This document shows, in pieces, positions 36,265 through 45,415 of a DNA stretch of 56,157 nt. A model generated the notes under the pieces. It saw nothing but the letters and a program-made list of their open reading frames with translations. It did not search any database and was not told the DNA's origin. The stretch comes from an uncultured Bacteroidota bacterium (GTDB lineage: Bacteria; Bacteroidota; Bacteroidia; Chitinophagales; Chitinophagaceae). The DNA lies in the NCBI GenBank assembly GCA_903858475.1, contig CAIOIZ010000054.1:1-56157 (forward strand), in the 5' to 3' direction. Position 1 is the stretch's first letter. Every line of letters starts with the position of its first letter. Position numbers and translations under genes: made by a program.

Positions 36265-36513
36265 ATGTATCAGCCAGGAAGAGATTTACTGGTCTTGCTT
36301 AAGCAAGAAACAATGACTCCGCAAGCAATGGAGTATCAAATTGATTGGTTGCATGAAATATTACAACAAGTAGAAAGTATCGAAAGCCTTGTATCGGCGC
36401 ATGAAATCATTAACATCAATCAATACAAGATTTCTAATAACATTCGTAAACTACAAGCAGTTTTAAGCACCAATACACCGAAGCCTTTCGTTTTTTTAAA
36501 TTGCAAAAACTAA
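36265..36513 (+). CDS. Small hypothetical protein, helical
   Basis: The 82-aa product has no signal peptide and is mostly predicted helix (PQAMEYQIDWLHEILQQVES). The end is polar with NTPKPFVFLNCKN. No family was recognised. It follows the tiny lipoprotein by 23 bases on the same strand and stops 4 bases before the convergent aminotransferase stop. The two small genes may be one transcript. An overlapping ATG at 36261 in another frame gives only 13 codons. Confidence 0.55.
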   Translation: MYQPGRDLLVLLKQETMTPQAMEYQIDWLHEILQQVESIESLVSAHEIININQYKISNNIRKLQAVLSTNTPKPFVFLNCKN

Positions 36514-36517
36514 GCCT

Positions 36518-37783
36518 TTAACTCAGCTGAGTAATGGCCGATTCAAGTTTTCCCAACATTTCATTAATCTCTTCTTTTTTACAAGTACCCACGCTTAGTC
36601 TATACCAACTACTATTTCTGCTTGCACCAAAACAATAGAAAGGTACAACGGCCAGTTTGGCTTCATCTAATAAATAGGCAGTAACGTCAGATTGTGTTTC
36701 CAATATCTTTCCGTCCTTCTTTTTCTGACCCACCAAATCAATTTGTATAGTAAGATATATGGCTGCTTGTGGCGCAATCGCATCTACCTTGTATCCTGCT
36801 TTTTTTAATTGAATAAACCCTTCATAAATTTTTCGGAGTCTTTCTTCAATCTCTGATTTAAAATGTTGGAGATAAGTATCCACCGCTGCTTTTTGTGGAA
36901 GATAATTAGCCACCCCCTTTTGCTCTGCCATAGGTGCCCAAGCGCCCATATGCGAAAGGATGGATTTCATTTTACCAATAATAACTGCAGGACCAGTTGA
37001 CCAACCAACGCGAACACCTGTGGCTGCAAACACCTTGCTAATCGCATCTACAAAAATGGTATAGTCTCTTAACTCAGGACGCAAACTAACAGGATTATAA
37101 TGTTGTATATCCCCATAGGTAAGTGTCCAATACATTTGATCGAAGAAGATGTACAATTTTTTCTCCTCCTCACCACGCGTCTTGTTTTCGGCAATAACCA
37201 AATCACAAATTTCTTCTAATTGCGCTTTTGAAAAAGTTGTGCCTGTAGGATTTTGTGGGGTACACAAAGCAAGTAATCTAGCCCCTTTAATATATGGTGC
37301 TATGTCGGCAGCTTGAGGCATAAAATTATTGGCAGCCGTGGCTTCAATTAAAACGTGTTCTCCATCACACAAGTGTACATAATGATTGTTGTTCCAGCTA
37401 GGCACTGCATAAATTACTTTATCCCCTTTATCTATTAAGGTTTTGTATAAAGAATAAATCAATGGCCTTCCACCAGATGCAATTTGAATTTCATTCGTAT
37501 CGTAAGACAAGCCTAATCTGCTATCAATAAATTCGGCTATCGATTTCCGTAAGTCAAGCATTCCTTCTGCCGGTGGATAATTTGTATAGCCGTCCTTGTA
37601 AGCTTGAATGATTTCGTTTTCTAATTCTTTGGGTAAAGGAAATATGGAGGAATCAAAATCGCCAATCGTGAAATTAAAAATGCGCTCGCCCTGCCTTATT
37701 TTTTCTTTGATTTCATTTCCTAAACGAACTATTTCAGAGCCAATGAGGGTTTCTGCGAGTTGACTTAGTTTCGGGGCGGACAT
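36518..37783 (-). CDS. PLP-dependent class I/II aminotransferase
   Basis: The 421-aa fold-type I aminotransferase has NFTIGDFDSS near the start, YAVPSWNNNHY, CTPQNPTGTTFS, FFDQMYWTLTY and the Schiff-base lysine in DAISKVFAATGVRVGW. It resembles aspartate-type aminotransferases acting on dicarboxylic or aromatic amino acids. The exact donor is not decided by sequence. I use ATG at 37783 (MSAPKLSQLAETL). The longer frame to 37855 runs into the terminator of the neighbouring gene. A TACTTTTG element lies 17 bases upstream. Confidence 0.88.
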   Translation of the reverse strand: MSAPKLSQLAETLIGSEIVRLGNEIKEKIRQGERIFNFTIGDFDSSIFPLPKELENEIIQAYKDGYTNYPPAEGMLDLRKSIAEFIDSRLGLSYDTNEIQIASGGRPLIYSLYKTLIDKGDKVIYAVPSWNNNHYVHLCDGEHVLIEATAANNFMPQAADIAPYIKGARLLALCTPQNPTGTTFSKAQLEEICDLVIAENKTRGEEEKKLYIFFDQMYWTLTYGDIQHYNPVSLRPELRDYTIFVDAISKVFAATGVRVGWSTGPAVIIGKMKSILSHMGAWAPMAEQKGVANYLPQKAAVDTYLQHFKSEIEERLRKIYEGFIQLKKAGYKVDAIAPQAAIYLTIQIDLVGQKKKDGKILETQSDVTAYLLDEAKLAVVPFYCFGASRNSSWYRLSVGTCKKEEINEMLGKLESAITQLS

Positions 37784-37800
37784 ATTGTATAATTGAATTA

Positions 37801-37808
37801 CAAAAGTA
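37801..37808 (-). promoter_or_regulatory. Bacteroidota -7 element of the aminotransferase gene
   Basis: The minus strand reads TACTTTTG, a perfect TAnnTTTG match, ending 17 bases before the ATG at 37783. It sits just past the terminator of the upstream BNR-repeat gene. Confidence 0.45.
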
Positions 37809-37829
37809 ATTTTTATGCAGCTATAAACA

Positions 37830-37864
37830 AAAAACCTGTTGGAGTAGCTCCCCAACAGGTTTTT
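37830..37864 (-). terminator. Intrinsic terminator of the BNR-repeat protein gene
   Basis: A 13-bp stem (37830-37842 with 37852-37864, core ACCTGTTGG) has a nine-base loop and T-rich sequence after it on the minus strand. It lies 14 bases beyond the BNR gene stop and separates that gene from the aminotransferase promoter. Confidence 0.85.
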
Positions 37865-37877
37865 ATTGATAAATGAA

Positions 37878-40800
37878 TTATTCTACCGGCTTATAGTCTT
37901 TAAAAATCTTCAAAGGCGTGGCAGCTGCCTGTTGAGCATACAAATTCCATTTTTCATTGAAAAAGCTATTGGTCTTTACTACCGCCTCTTCTACCAATCC
38001 CTCTGCTTCCTTGAGCATTCGCTCTTCCTGTGCATCGGGAACCTTGGGCTTGCTTTGAACTTCTGATCTTACTTCACCCAATTTACCATTGACTGTTATC
38101 TGAAATGGAGATCCTGTTCCCTGCTTCTCCTGTGGTTTTCCAAAAATAAAATTGCGAATGCTTTTAATCGAATCCGTCATAATCTTTCCTGTCTTTCTTA
38201 AACTATCCGCTTCTTTGCCTTCCACATTTTTTAATTGTGCTTCTATTTTTGCAATAGTTTCTTCCGCATCCGACAAACGATCGGTAATAGCGGTTAGTCG
38301 CAATGTGCTTTTATCAATTCGCGCAAACATTGCTTTTTTCGCATCATAAATTGCTTTATTAAACGGAATATTCGGGTCTGCTTTCACCAAGAGCTGAACA
38401 GAATCGGTTTCTTTTCCGAGTGCCAACACCATTTTATACATACCTGGCTCAACAGATTGCCCGAAGTTAACGGGCTCTGGTGCATTGTTTTTTGGCTTCG
38501 GCGTTCCGGGTTGACGAATTCCCTTTGTTTCAAAACCCCAGGAATTTTTATTATAGCCTGTATCTGCTTTTGCTTTTGTGGTACGAATCAACTCTCCTGT
38601 AGCCGTATAAATTTTCACATTAATAGAATCCATTTTTGCTTTATTGGCAGTGTCTGCCTTATCTCTTGCCTTTACAAAATAAGTATAAGACGCTCCCCTA
38701 GTTTTATTTTGCCCTTCATACAAACCCCAGGTACTCCATTCGTATCCGGGCGCCTGTCCAAATCTTGCTTGATAAGCAACCGGTGGCTCAAATGCAGTAA
38801 GTGTTTTTGAAAAGGCAAGGCCCGTATTCGCTGCTACCTTTCTAAGCGACCGAATATCATCCATAATATACAAGGCCCTACCAAAGCTGGCAATACAAAG
38901 ATCCGCTTCTCTTTCTTGAATAGCTAAATCAAAGGTTGATACAGATGGATATCCATTTTTCCATTGTTGAAAATTATTGCCATTATCAAAACTCACCCAC
39001 AAACCATGTTCTGTTCCTGCAAAAATTAAATTGGGCTCTGTAGGATCTTGTAAAACACAAAGCGCATACCCTTTTACTTTGTTTTCATCCACGATGCGCT
39101 GCCAACTAACACCGTAATCTTTTGTTCTAAATATATATGGTTTAAAATCGCCCCTGCGATAATCATTGCATACCACCATAGCCTCTCCTGCATTGTACTT
39201 ACTGGCCCTGATTTGTGGAATCCATACGCCCAAGGGCATACCCGGAATTTTTCCCCTAAAACTCGTCCAGGTTTTCCCTGCATCTTTACTCAATTGCACA
39301 TTGCCATCATCGGTGCCTACCCATAAAATGTTTTTATCCTTCGTAGATGGTTCAATACAAAGTATGGTGTTATAATTTTCTGCGCCTGTAATGTCTACCG
39401 ATAATCCACCATTCTCGTCCTGTTTCTGCTGTTCCTTATTGTCGGTTGTAAGGTCGGGTGAAATGATTTCCCAAGTGAGCCCCTGATTATAACTTTTGTG
39501 AACAAATTGACTTCCATAATAAATAATATTAGCATCGGCCGGGTCTTGTGCAAATGCTGCATTCCAGTTAAATCGCAACCTGGTAGTTAAATTAGGCGCT
39601 GGTGGTTGCAACGACATGCGTTCTCCGGTTACAACATTTATTTTTAATAATTCTCCTCCCTGACTCATTGCATATACGGCGTTGTTGTTAACAGGGTCGG
39701 CACTCACATCAAAACCATCGCCACCTCCAACATTTTCCCAATAATAATTTCTGATGCCACCATTTTTCCAAACATAGGCTGGTCCGCGCCAGCTACCATT
39801 ATCTTGCATGCCACCCATCACATGGTAAGGCAATTGATTGTCGACATTAATATGATAAAACTGTCCTACAGGCAACTGCTCACTGAAAATCCAATTTCTT
39901 CCTCTGTCTCTACTGATTCCAATTCCGCCATCGTTGCCATCAATAATTAGGTTCGGGTCGAGAGGATTAATCCAAAACGCATGATGGTCTGGATGAATAC
40001 CATTATAAGGAATGACGGTATTAAATGATTTACCACCATCCTCACTCATGGAAATAATCTGTGTAATATTATATAGCCTGTTTTCGTTTTTAGGATCTAC
40101 CCTGATATCCTGAAAATAAAAAGCACGATTGGTAACGTCTGTTTTATTGCTGTTGATTAAGTCCCATTTTAATCCTCCATCATCCGATCGGTATAAACCA
40201 TTCTTAGTGGCTTCTACCATTGCATATACCCTGTCGGGTTCATTGTAAGAAATAGCCAATCCAATTCTACCTAAATTTCCTTCTGGCAACCCCTCTTCCT
40301 TTCCCAGTTTTTTCCAGTTTTTTCCTCCATCAATAGTGATATACAATCCACTTCCCTTGCCGCCACTGGTAAAACTCCAGGGGGTTCTTTTGTGTTGCCA
40401 CATAGCAGCAATAAGTTTATTAGGATTACTAGGATCCATCACTAAATCCGCACAACCACTGCTATCATTGGTATGCAATAGCAGGTTCCAACTCTCTCCT
40501 CCATCGGTTGTTTTATACACACCTCGCTCTGGGTGCTCCGTGTATGGGTTACCGATAGCAGCTACATATACCGTGTTGGGATTACTAGGATCAATAATGA
40601 TGCGATGAATGTTTTTTGTTTTTTCAAGACCCGCTAATTTCCAAGTCTTACCAGCATCCATGCTTTTAAAAATGCCGGCTCCTAAATTCAAAGAGTTTCT
40701 TGGATTGCCTTCACCTGTACCCACCCATAACACAGCGGGGTTCGATTGCTGAATACAAACTGCACCAATATTCAACAGGGGCTGTTCATCAAATAATGGC

Positions 40801-41033
40801 TCCCATTTGGCGCCACTGTTTTCTGTTTTCCAAACGCCTCCACTGGCGGTGCCTACATATACAATATTGGGATTGGTTTGTACTGCATCAATGGCGGTTA
40901 CTCTACCACTCATGCCAGCCGGACCAATGCTCCGGGGCTTCATATTTTTAAATTGATCCAGTGAAATTTTTTGAGCTTGCACACCATTGCAAAGCAGACA
41001 AACCAAGGATAGAAATAAGGTAGTTTTTTTCAT
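37878..41033 (-). CDS. Large exported BNR/sortilin-like beta-propeller protein
   Basis: The 1051-aa product has a signal peptide (MKKTTLFLSLVCLLCNGVQAQ). A long chain of BNR/Vps10-like repeats with the Asp-box pattern DGGxxW follows (for example ENSGAKW, DAGKTW, DGGESW, DGGKNW, DAGKTWTSF). It forms one or two beta-propellers. Beyond about residue 770 a different region begins, with KPKNNAPEPVNFGQ, and a helical segment near the end (residues 900-960) looks coiled. Such proteins are abundant in Bacteroidota and usually annotated as glycosyl hydrolase or sortilin-like, but catalytic activity is rarely shown. ATG at 41033 is chosen because it gives the signal peptide; the frame is open to 41081. 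Confidence 0.85.
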   Translation of the reverse strand: MKKTTLFLSLVCLLCNGVQAQKISLDQFKNMKPRSIGPAGMSGRVTAIDAVQTNPNIVYVGTASGGVWKTENSGAKWEPLFDEQPLLNIGAVCIQQSNPAVLWVGTGEGNPRNSLNLGAGIFKSMDAGKTWKLAGLEKTKNIHRIIIDPSNPNTVYVAAIGNPYTEHPERGVYKTTDGGESWNLLLHTNDSSGCADLVMDPSNPNKLIAAMWQHKRTPWSFTSGGKGSGLYITIDGGKNWKKLGKEEGLPEGNLGRIGLAISYNEPDRVYAMVEATKNGLYRSDDGGLKWDLINSNKTDVTNRAFYFQDIRVDPKNENRLYNITQIISMSEDGGKSFNTVIPYNGIHPDHHAFWINPLDPNLIIDGNDGGIGISRDRGRNWIFSEQLPVGQFYHINVDNQLPYHVMGGMQDNGSWRGPAYVWKNGGIRNYYWENVGGGDGFDVSADPVNNNAVYAMSQGGELLKINVVTGERMSLQPPAPNLTTRLRFNWNAAFAQDPADANIIYYGSQFVHKSYNQGLTWEIISPDLTTDNKEQQKQDENGGLSVDITGAENYNTILCIEPSTKDKNILWVGTDDGNVQLSKDAGKTWTSFRGKIPGMPLGVWIPQIRASKYNAGEAMVVCNDYRRGDFKPYIFRTKDYGVSWQRIVDENKVKGYALCVLQDPTEPNLIFAGTEHGLWVSFDNGNNFQQWKNGYPSVSTFDLAIQEREADLCIASFGRALYIMDDIRSLRKVAANTGLAFSKTLTAFEPPVAYQARFGQAPGYEWSTWGLYEGQNKTRGASYTYFVKARDKADTANKAKMDSINVKIYTATGELIRTTKAKADTGYNKNSWGFETKGIRQPGTPKPKNNAPEPVNFGQSVEPGMYKMVLALGKETDSVQLLVKADPNIPFNKAIYDAKKAMFARIDKSTLRLTAITDRLSDAEETIAKIEAQLKNVEGKEADSLRKTGKIMTDSIKSIRNFIFGKPQEKQGTGSPFQITVNGKLGEVRSEVQSKPKVPDAQEERMLKEAEGLVEEAVVKTNSFFNEKWNLYAQQAAATPLKIFKDYKPVE

Positions 41034-41239
41034 TGCAGAAAGTTTGAACAATGAAGTTGAGACAAAATTGCTATAGAACAAAAAGAAATAGATGAGTGGA
41101 GGATAAACTCGAAAAAGGGGTGAATTATTTATATGGAAAGTTCTTTTACCTACTACAATAGTTATTATTCAATGCACAAAAATTGTCCAATCAATTTAGG
41201 GTATGTGCTGCTAGGTGAATTCGATTTTAATAAACCGCA

Positions 41240-41809
41240 TTAGTTCGTCTTCTTGCCATCCTTGTATTTATCCGAAGCCTGTTTTGCCTTATCAAAATCC
41301 AATATCACCGAATTAATACAATAGCGCAAACCGGTGGGCGGGGGACCATCTTCAAAAACATGGCCTAAATGCGCTTTACATCTACCACACATTACTTCGG
41401 TACGATTCATGCCATAGTTATTATCAGGTGCATAAAGGATGCTGCCCTTGCGGATGGGTTCAAAAAAACTTGGCCAACCACAACTGCTTTCAAATTTTCC
41501 ATTGCTGGAGAATAATGGATTGCCACAAGCCGCACAATAATAAGTGCCTACTTCCTTGTGCTCATAATACTTACCAGTAAAGGCGCGCTCGGTTCCTTTA
41601 TTGCGGGCAATATTATATACCTCTTCGGGTAAGTATTTTTTCCACTCTTCATTGCTCATATTCACCTTGCTGGTATCCGATTTAGAAAATGCCGGATGGC
41701 TGTTTTTTATACTATCCATTTTACCCTCCTTGGTTTGTGTTTGTGCATATTGATTACAGGAAGCCAATAAAAACAGGCAGGTAATCAGTGCCGTGTACTT
41801 AGTTGTCAT
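41240..41809 (-). CDS. msrB: Peptide-methionine (R)-S-oxide reductase, exported
   Basis: MsrB reduces methionine-R-sulfoxide in proteins. The 189-aa form has a lipoprotein-like signal (CLFLLASC) and then the MsrB domain. The domain shows CAAC and CGRC zinc-binding pairs, SSCGWPSF, the HLGHVFEDG stretch and the catalytic Cys in RYCINSVIL. The ATG at 41809 gives a compact lipid signal; ATG at 41830 is a possible alternative. The signal suggests repair of envelope proteins. It is a single gene, divergent from adk. Confidence 0.92.
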   Translation of the reverse strand: MTTKYTALITCLFLLASCNQYAQTQTKEGKMDSIKNSHPAFSKSDTSKVNMSNEEWKKYLPEEVYNIARNKGTERAFTGKYYEHKEVGTYYCAACGNPLFSSNGKFESSCGWPSFFEPIRKGSILYAPDNNYGMNRTEVMCGRCKAHLGHVFEDGPPPTGLRYCINSVILDFDKAKQASDKYKDGKKTN

Positions 41810-41943
41810 GTTTGTAATACAAATTTTCATAAAAATGGTTGAAGCCTTTCTCAAAAATTGATTCAACAATCTACGAAATCTGTTTAAGTAAGGTTTTTCA
41901 AGAGATTCTTTTAATTGTTAAAGGTTATTTAAAGTCCGTATAG

Positions 41944-41951
41944 TATTTTTG
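41944..41951 (+). promoter_or_regulatory. Bacteroidota -7 element of adk
   Basis: TATTTTTG matches TAnnTTTG and ends 27 bases before the adk ATG. A short out-of-frame ATG at 41963 opens seven codons that overlap the adk start, a possible tiny leader ORF. Confidence 0.4.
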
Positions 41952-41978
41952 CAATCTTCACAATGACAGCCACAGCTT

Positions 41979-42563
41979 ATGTTTAATTTAATCTTATTCG
42001 GACCTCCTGGCAGCGGAAAAGGTACCCAAAGCGAAAAGTTAATTACCCAATACGGCCTCAAACACCTGAGTACTGGTGATTTGCTTAGAAGCGAAATTGC
42101 TGGTAAAACACCCTTGGGCATTGAAGCAAAAGCCATCATGGATAAGGGCCACCTGGTACCTGATGAAGTGGTGATTGGCATGATTAGTTCGGCCTTGGAA
42201 GCAAATCCGCATGCAAAAGGGTTTTTGTTTGATGGTTTTCCACGCACAAGCACACAAGCCGAAGCACTGGATAAATTACTCGATCTTAAAAAAACTTCTA
42301 TTGCTGCAATGATTGCCTTGGCCGTTAGCGAAGAAGAATTGGTTAAACGATTATTGAAAAGGGGGGAAACCAGCGGCCGATCTGATGATATCAACGAGGG
42401 AATTGTTCGGGAGCGGCTTGTTGAATACCACAAAAAAACATCGGTGGTAGCAGATTACTACAAACAATTTGATAAGGTAGTGGTGATAGCGGGCGAGGGT
42501 ACAGTAGATGAAATTTTTGCCAGACTTTGCAAGGAGATTGATGGGATTTTGAATAACAAGTAA
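41979..42563 (+). CDS. adk: Adenylate kinase (short form)
   Basis: The 194-aa enzyme balances AMP, ADP and ATP. The P-loop GPPGSGKGTQSEKL is at 8-21. LSTGDLLRSEI, FDGFPRTSTQAEAL, RGETSGRSDDINE and the catalytic arginines around RERLVEYHKKT are conserved. It lacks the long LID insertion with zinc cysteines seen in some bacteria, so it is the short type. The gene is monocistronic; no secY neighbour is present. The start is fixed by the P-loop spacing. Confidence 0.96.
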   Translation: MFNLILFGPPGSGKGTQSEKLITQYGLKHLSTGDLLRSEIAGKTPLGIEAKAIMDKGHLVPDEVVIGMISSALEANPHAKGFLFDGFPRTSTQAEALDKLLDLKKTSIAAMIALAVSEEELVKRLLKRGETSGRSDDINEGIVRERLVEYHKKTSVVADYYKQFDKVVVIAGEGTVDEIFARLCKEIDGILNNK

Positions 42564-42622
42564 TCCGTTTTGTATATTACTGCGCGTATTTGTATGGTTG
42601 ATATACTATACAGCGGCAAATA

Positions 42623-43108
42623 CTATAATTCCAATAGCGCTTCTCTTATTAAGTCGCTTTCAAATCCTTTCTGAATTAAATAATCCTGCAACTTTCGTTT
42701 TCTGATAAATATATTCTTTTCGGCACCAAGGCTTTTTAACTTATCTGCTAAATGCTTTTTTAATACCACCATATATACTTCTTCGTCAATACTAGCCAGC
42801 GCTTTTCGTATACAGTAGTCCGTTACCCTCTTCTGTTTTAATTCGTACTTTATTTTTACTTTGCCCCATTTTTTCATCCTGAATTTTCCCCCTGCAAAAT
42901 GAATGGCAAATCGTTCTTCATTCAAATAATTTTCCTCAATTAACCGGCTCAGTAATTCATCCACTTCCTTACTATTCAATCCGTATCCATACAGCTTATC
43001 CTTTACTTCTTGGTGACACCTTTCCTGATAAGCACAATAATGCTTTATTTTTGGCAAAGCCTGTTGCGGTGTTAGCTTTTCTGCATACTTACCCTTGGGG
43101 CTATACAT
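42623..43108 (-). CDS. recX: Regulatory protein RecX
   Basis: The 161-aa product has the all-helical RecX repeats with CAYQERCHQEVKDKL, LLSRLIEENYLNEERFAIHFAGGKFRMKKWG kept in shorter pieces, and LIQKGFESDLIREAL near the end. RecX proteins inhibit RecA filament growth. It lies 9 bases after feoB on the same strand, so it is probably read from the feoB transcript. RecA itself is not in the window. Confidence 0.88.
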   Translation of the reverse strand: MYSPKGKYAEKLTPQQALPKIKHYCAYQERCHQEVKDKLYGYGLNSKEVDELLSRLIEENYLNEERFAIHFAGGKFRMKKWGKVKIKYELKQKRVTDYCIRKALASIDEEVYMVVLKKHLADKLKSLGAEKNIFIRKRKLQDYLIQKGFESDLIREALLEL

Positions 43109-43117
43109 GAATAAAAT

Positions 43118-45238
43118 TTATTTGAATAGTTGGTAAACCAACCAGCTCATTAAATAAGCCAGTCCGGTCATATAACAAAGCTGTATGAAAGGCCACTTCC
43201 AAGACCTGGTTTCTCTTTTTACTACCGCCAGCGTACTCATACACTGCATGGCCAATACATAAAAAATCATCAGCGACAAACCCGTAGCCAAATCATATAC
43301 CGAACTACCATCAGCTCTTTTCGCCGCCGTCATTTTTTGTCTTAATGTATTGCTGCTTTCTGTAGCATCCTCGCCTACGCTATATAGAGTAGCCATGGTT
43401 CCCACAAACACCTCCCTGGCAGCAAAAGAAGTAATTAAGGCAATCCCAATCTTCCAGTCATATCCCAGGGGGCGAATAATGGGCTCAATCGCTTTTCCCA
43501 ATGTACCCGCATAGGAATGTTGCAATAAAGCAGTCTTATAATTTTTATTCAACTCGTCTTTCTGTTCGGGGTGTTGTTGAATCAGCGCCTCGTGTTCTGC
43601 TGTCACTTTTTGCATCGCTTCCTTGGGACCATAATTACTCAATGCCCACAAGAGCAAACTAATGACCATAATGATTTTACCGGCATCCAAAATAAATATC
43701 TTGGCTTTTTCAATCATCGTGGTAATAACATTTTTCCAACGGGGACCCCTGTACACAGGCAATTCTAAAATAAAAAAACTTCTTTCTGTTGATTGAATAA
43801 ACCATTTCATTATCCACGACACCGCCATCGCCATTGCGGTACCAAAGAAATACAAGAACATCATCACCAGGCCTTGTAAACTTAAGAAGCCAAGGTATAA
43901 TTTAGAAGGTATTACCAATGCAATCAAAATAGTGTATACCGGTAAGCGCGCACTACAACTCATCAAAGGGGTAATCAAAATGGTGAGCAATCGCTCTTTC
44001 TTATTCTCAATATTTCTGGCGCTCATAATCGCAGGAACAGCACAAGCAAATCCACTAATCATGGGCATTACACTTTTTCCATTGAGTCCAACTTTTCGCA
44101 TAAGCTTATCCGTTAAAAAACTAATGCGCGCCATGTAACCCGTATCCTCTAACAATGTAATTAACCCAAATAAAATCATGATTTGAGGAATAAAAACCAT
44201 GATACCACTCAGTCCTGCTACCACCCCATTAATCAACAAATCGCTCCACCAAACAATGGGAAGGTTGTGCGTAAGCCATCCGCCTAATTTTCCAAAAACC
44301 CATTCAATGCCATCCATGGGATAATGCGCTACCCAAAAAACACTTTGAAATAACAAGAACAAAACGATTAATAATATAGCATACCCCCATTTTCGATGAA
44401 GTAGAATGGTATCAATTTTCTCCGTCTGCATGGCCCTTTGCTGCGGGGTGGTTTCTACCACAGATTGCTGCATGATTTGTTTGATGTGCCCATACCGCTG
44501 CAATATTTCTTCGGCCTGTGTCTTCGTGGGATTAAAAGCAGCGTCTATCTCTATTTGCTCAATACGATCCTGCATCTGTGCATCAAAATCAAAATTTTCG
44601 TGATTGATTAAATAGTGAATCGCCGCATAATCTGGAAGGGATGGAAATATTTGTTGTATCGCTTTTACAGGCACCGCTGCCAATTGCATGCTATCAATAA
44701 AATCTTTAGGGGTTGGTCTTTTAGTCTGTTTTATTGTTTGCTCAATGGCTTTTTTTAATTGAGGAATACCTTTGTCCTTGCGTGGGTTTACAGTAACCAC
44801 CATCACCCCCAATTCTTTTTCAAGCCCCTCGATATCTATTTGTGTGCCGTTTTTTTTGGCCAGGTCCATCATCGATAAAGCCACCACAACGGGTATTTTA
44901 AGGTCGATGATCTGAGAACAAAATAACAGGTTACGTTTTAGATTGCTCGCATCGGCCACCAATACTACCATTTCGGGCTTGATCGTTTTGTCCTGATTCA
45001 ACAATACTTTATAAGAAACCCATTCATCTGCTCTGCGGGGATATAAGCTATAGGTTCCTGGTAAGTCAATCAGTGTTGCTTCTAATTGCTCGGATATGCG
45101 CGTGTAACCAGTTTTTTTATCTACTGTTACACCCGGAAAATTTCCCACCTGCTGGTTCAAACCGGTAAGGGCGTTAAACAAAGATGTTTTTCCGCTGTTA
45201 GGATTTCCTACTAATGCTATGTTTATGTGCTTTGTCAA
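43118..45238 (-). CDS. feoB: Ferrous iron transporter FeoB
   Basis: FeoB imports Fe(II) across the inner membrane. The 706-aa form has an N-terminal G-protein domain (P-loop GNPNSGKTS at 11-19, DLPGTYSLYP, the VVALSMMDLA stretch). A polytopic part follows with two gate regions (SGFACAVPAIMSARNI and FAAREVFVGTMATLY). The start codon is TTG at 45238, since the in-frame stop at 45254 leaves no ATG. FeoA is not encoded nearby and no FeoA-like domain is fused at the N-terminus. A TAATTTTG element lies 10 bases before the start, and recX follows by 9 bases. Confidence 0.95.
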   Translation of the reverse strand: MTKHINIALVGNPNSGKTSLFNALTGLNQQVGNFPGVTVDKKTGYTRISEQLEATLIDLPGTYSLYPRRADEWVSYKVLLNQDKTIKPEMVVLVADASNLKRNLLFCSQIIDLKIPVVVALSMMDLAKKNGTQIDIEGLEKELGVMVVTVNPRKDKGIPQLKKAIEQTIKQTKRPTPKDFIDSMQLAAVPVKAIQQIFPSLPDYAAIHYLINHENFDFDAQMQDRIEQIEIDAAFNPTKTQAEEILQRYGHIKQIMQQSVVETTPQQRAMQTEKIDTILLHRKWGYAILLIVLFLLFQSVFWVAHYPMDGIEWVFGKLGGWLTHNLPIVWWSDLLINGVVAGLSGIMVFIPQIMILFGLITLLEDTGYMARISFLTDKLMRKVGLNGKSVMPMISGFACAVPAIMSARNIENKKERLLTILITPLMSCSARLPVYTILIALVIPSKLYLGFLSLQGLVMMFLYFFGTAMAMAVSWIMKWFIQSTERSFFILELPVYRGPRWKNVITTMIEKAKIFILDAGKIIMVISLLLWALSNYGPKEAMQKVTAEHEALIQQHPEQKDELNKNYKTALLQHSYAGTLGKAIEPIIRPLGYDWKIGIALITSFAAREVFVGTMATLYSVGEDATESSNTLRQKMTAAKRADGSSVYDLATGLSLMIFYVLAMQCMSTLAVVKRETRSWKWPFIQLCYMTGLAYLMSWLVYQLFK

Positions 45239-45248
45239 TCGATTCTTG

Positions 45249-45256
45249 CAAAATTA
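45249..45256 (-). promoter_or_regulatory. Bacteroidota -7 element of feoB
   Basis: The minus strand reads TAATTTTG, a perfect TAnnTTTG match, and ends 10 bases before the TTG start. It fixes the start of the feoB transcript close to the codon. No iron-regulator box was identified. Confidence 0.45.
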
Positions 45257-45402
45257 AAGGCAAAATACCCTTATTTCTTACGAAATGAGAAATGGTTAAC
45301 ACAGAATAAGCTCCCTCATTGGTAAATACCGAAAACCGGACAGACAAAACCCGAATCTTGTTAATTTTTTTTAATCGGTATGGCATCAATCAACTAAGCA
45401 TA

Positions 45403-45410
45403 TAACTTTG
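45403..45410 (+). promoter_or_regulatory. -7 element five bases before an ATG
   Basis: TAACTTTG is followed by CATCT and then the ATG at 45416. Transcription would begin at or next to the start codon, predicting a leaderless mRNA for the M28 peptidase. Confidence 0.5.
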
Positions 45411-45415
45411 CATCT

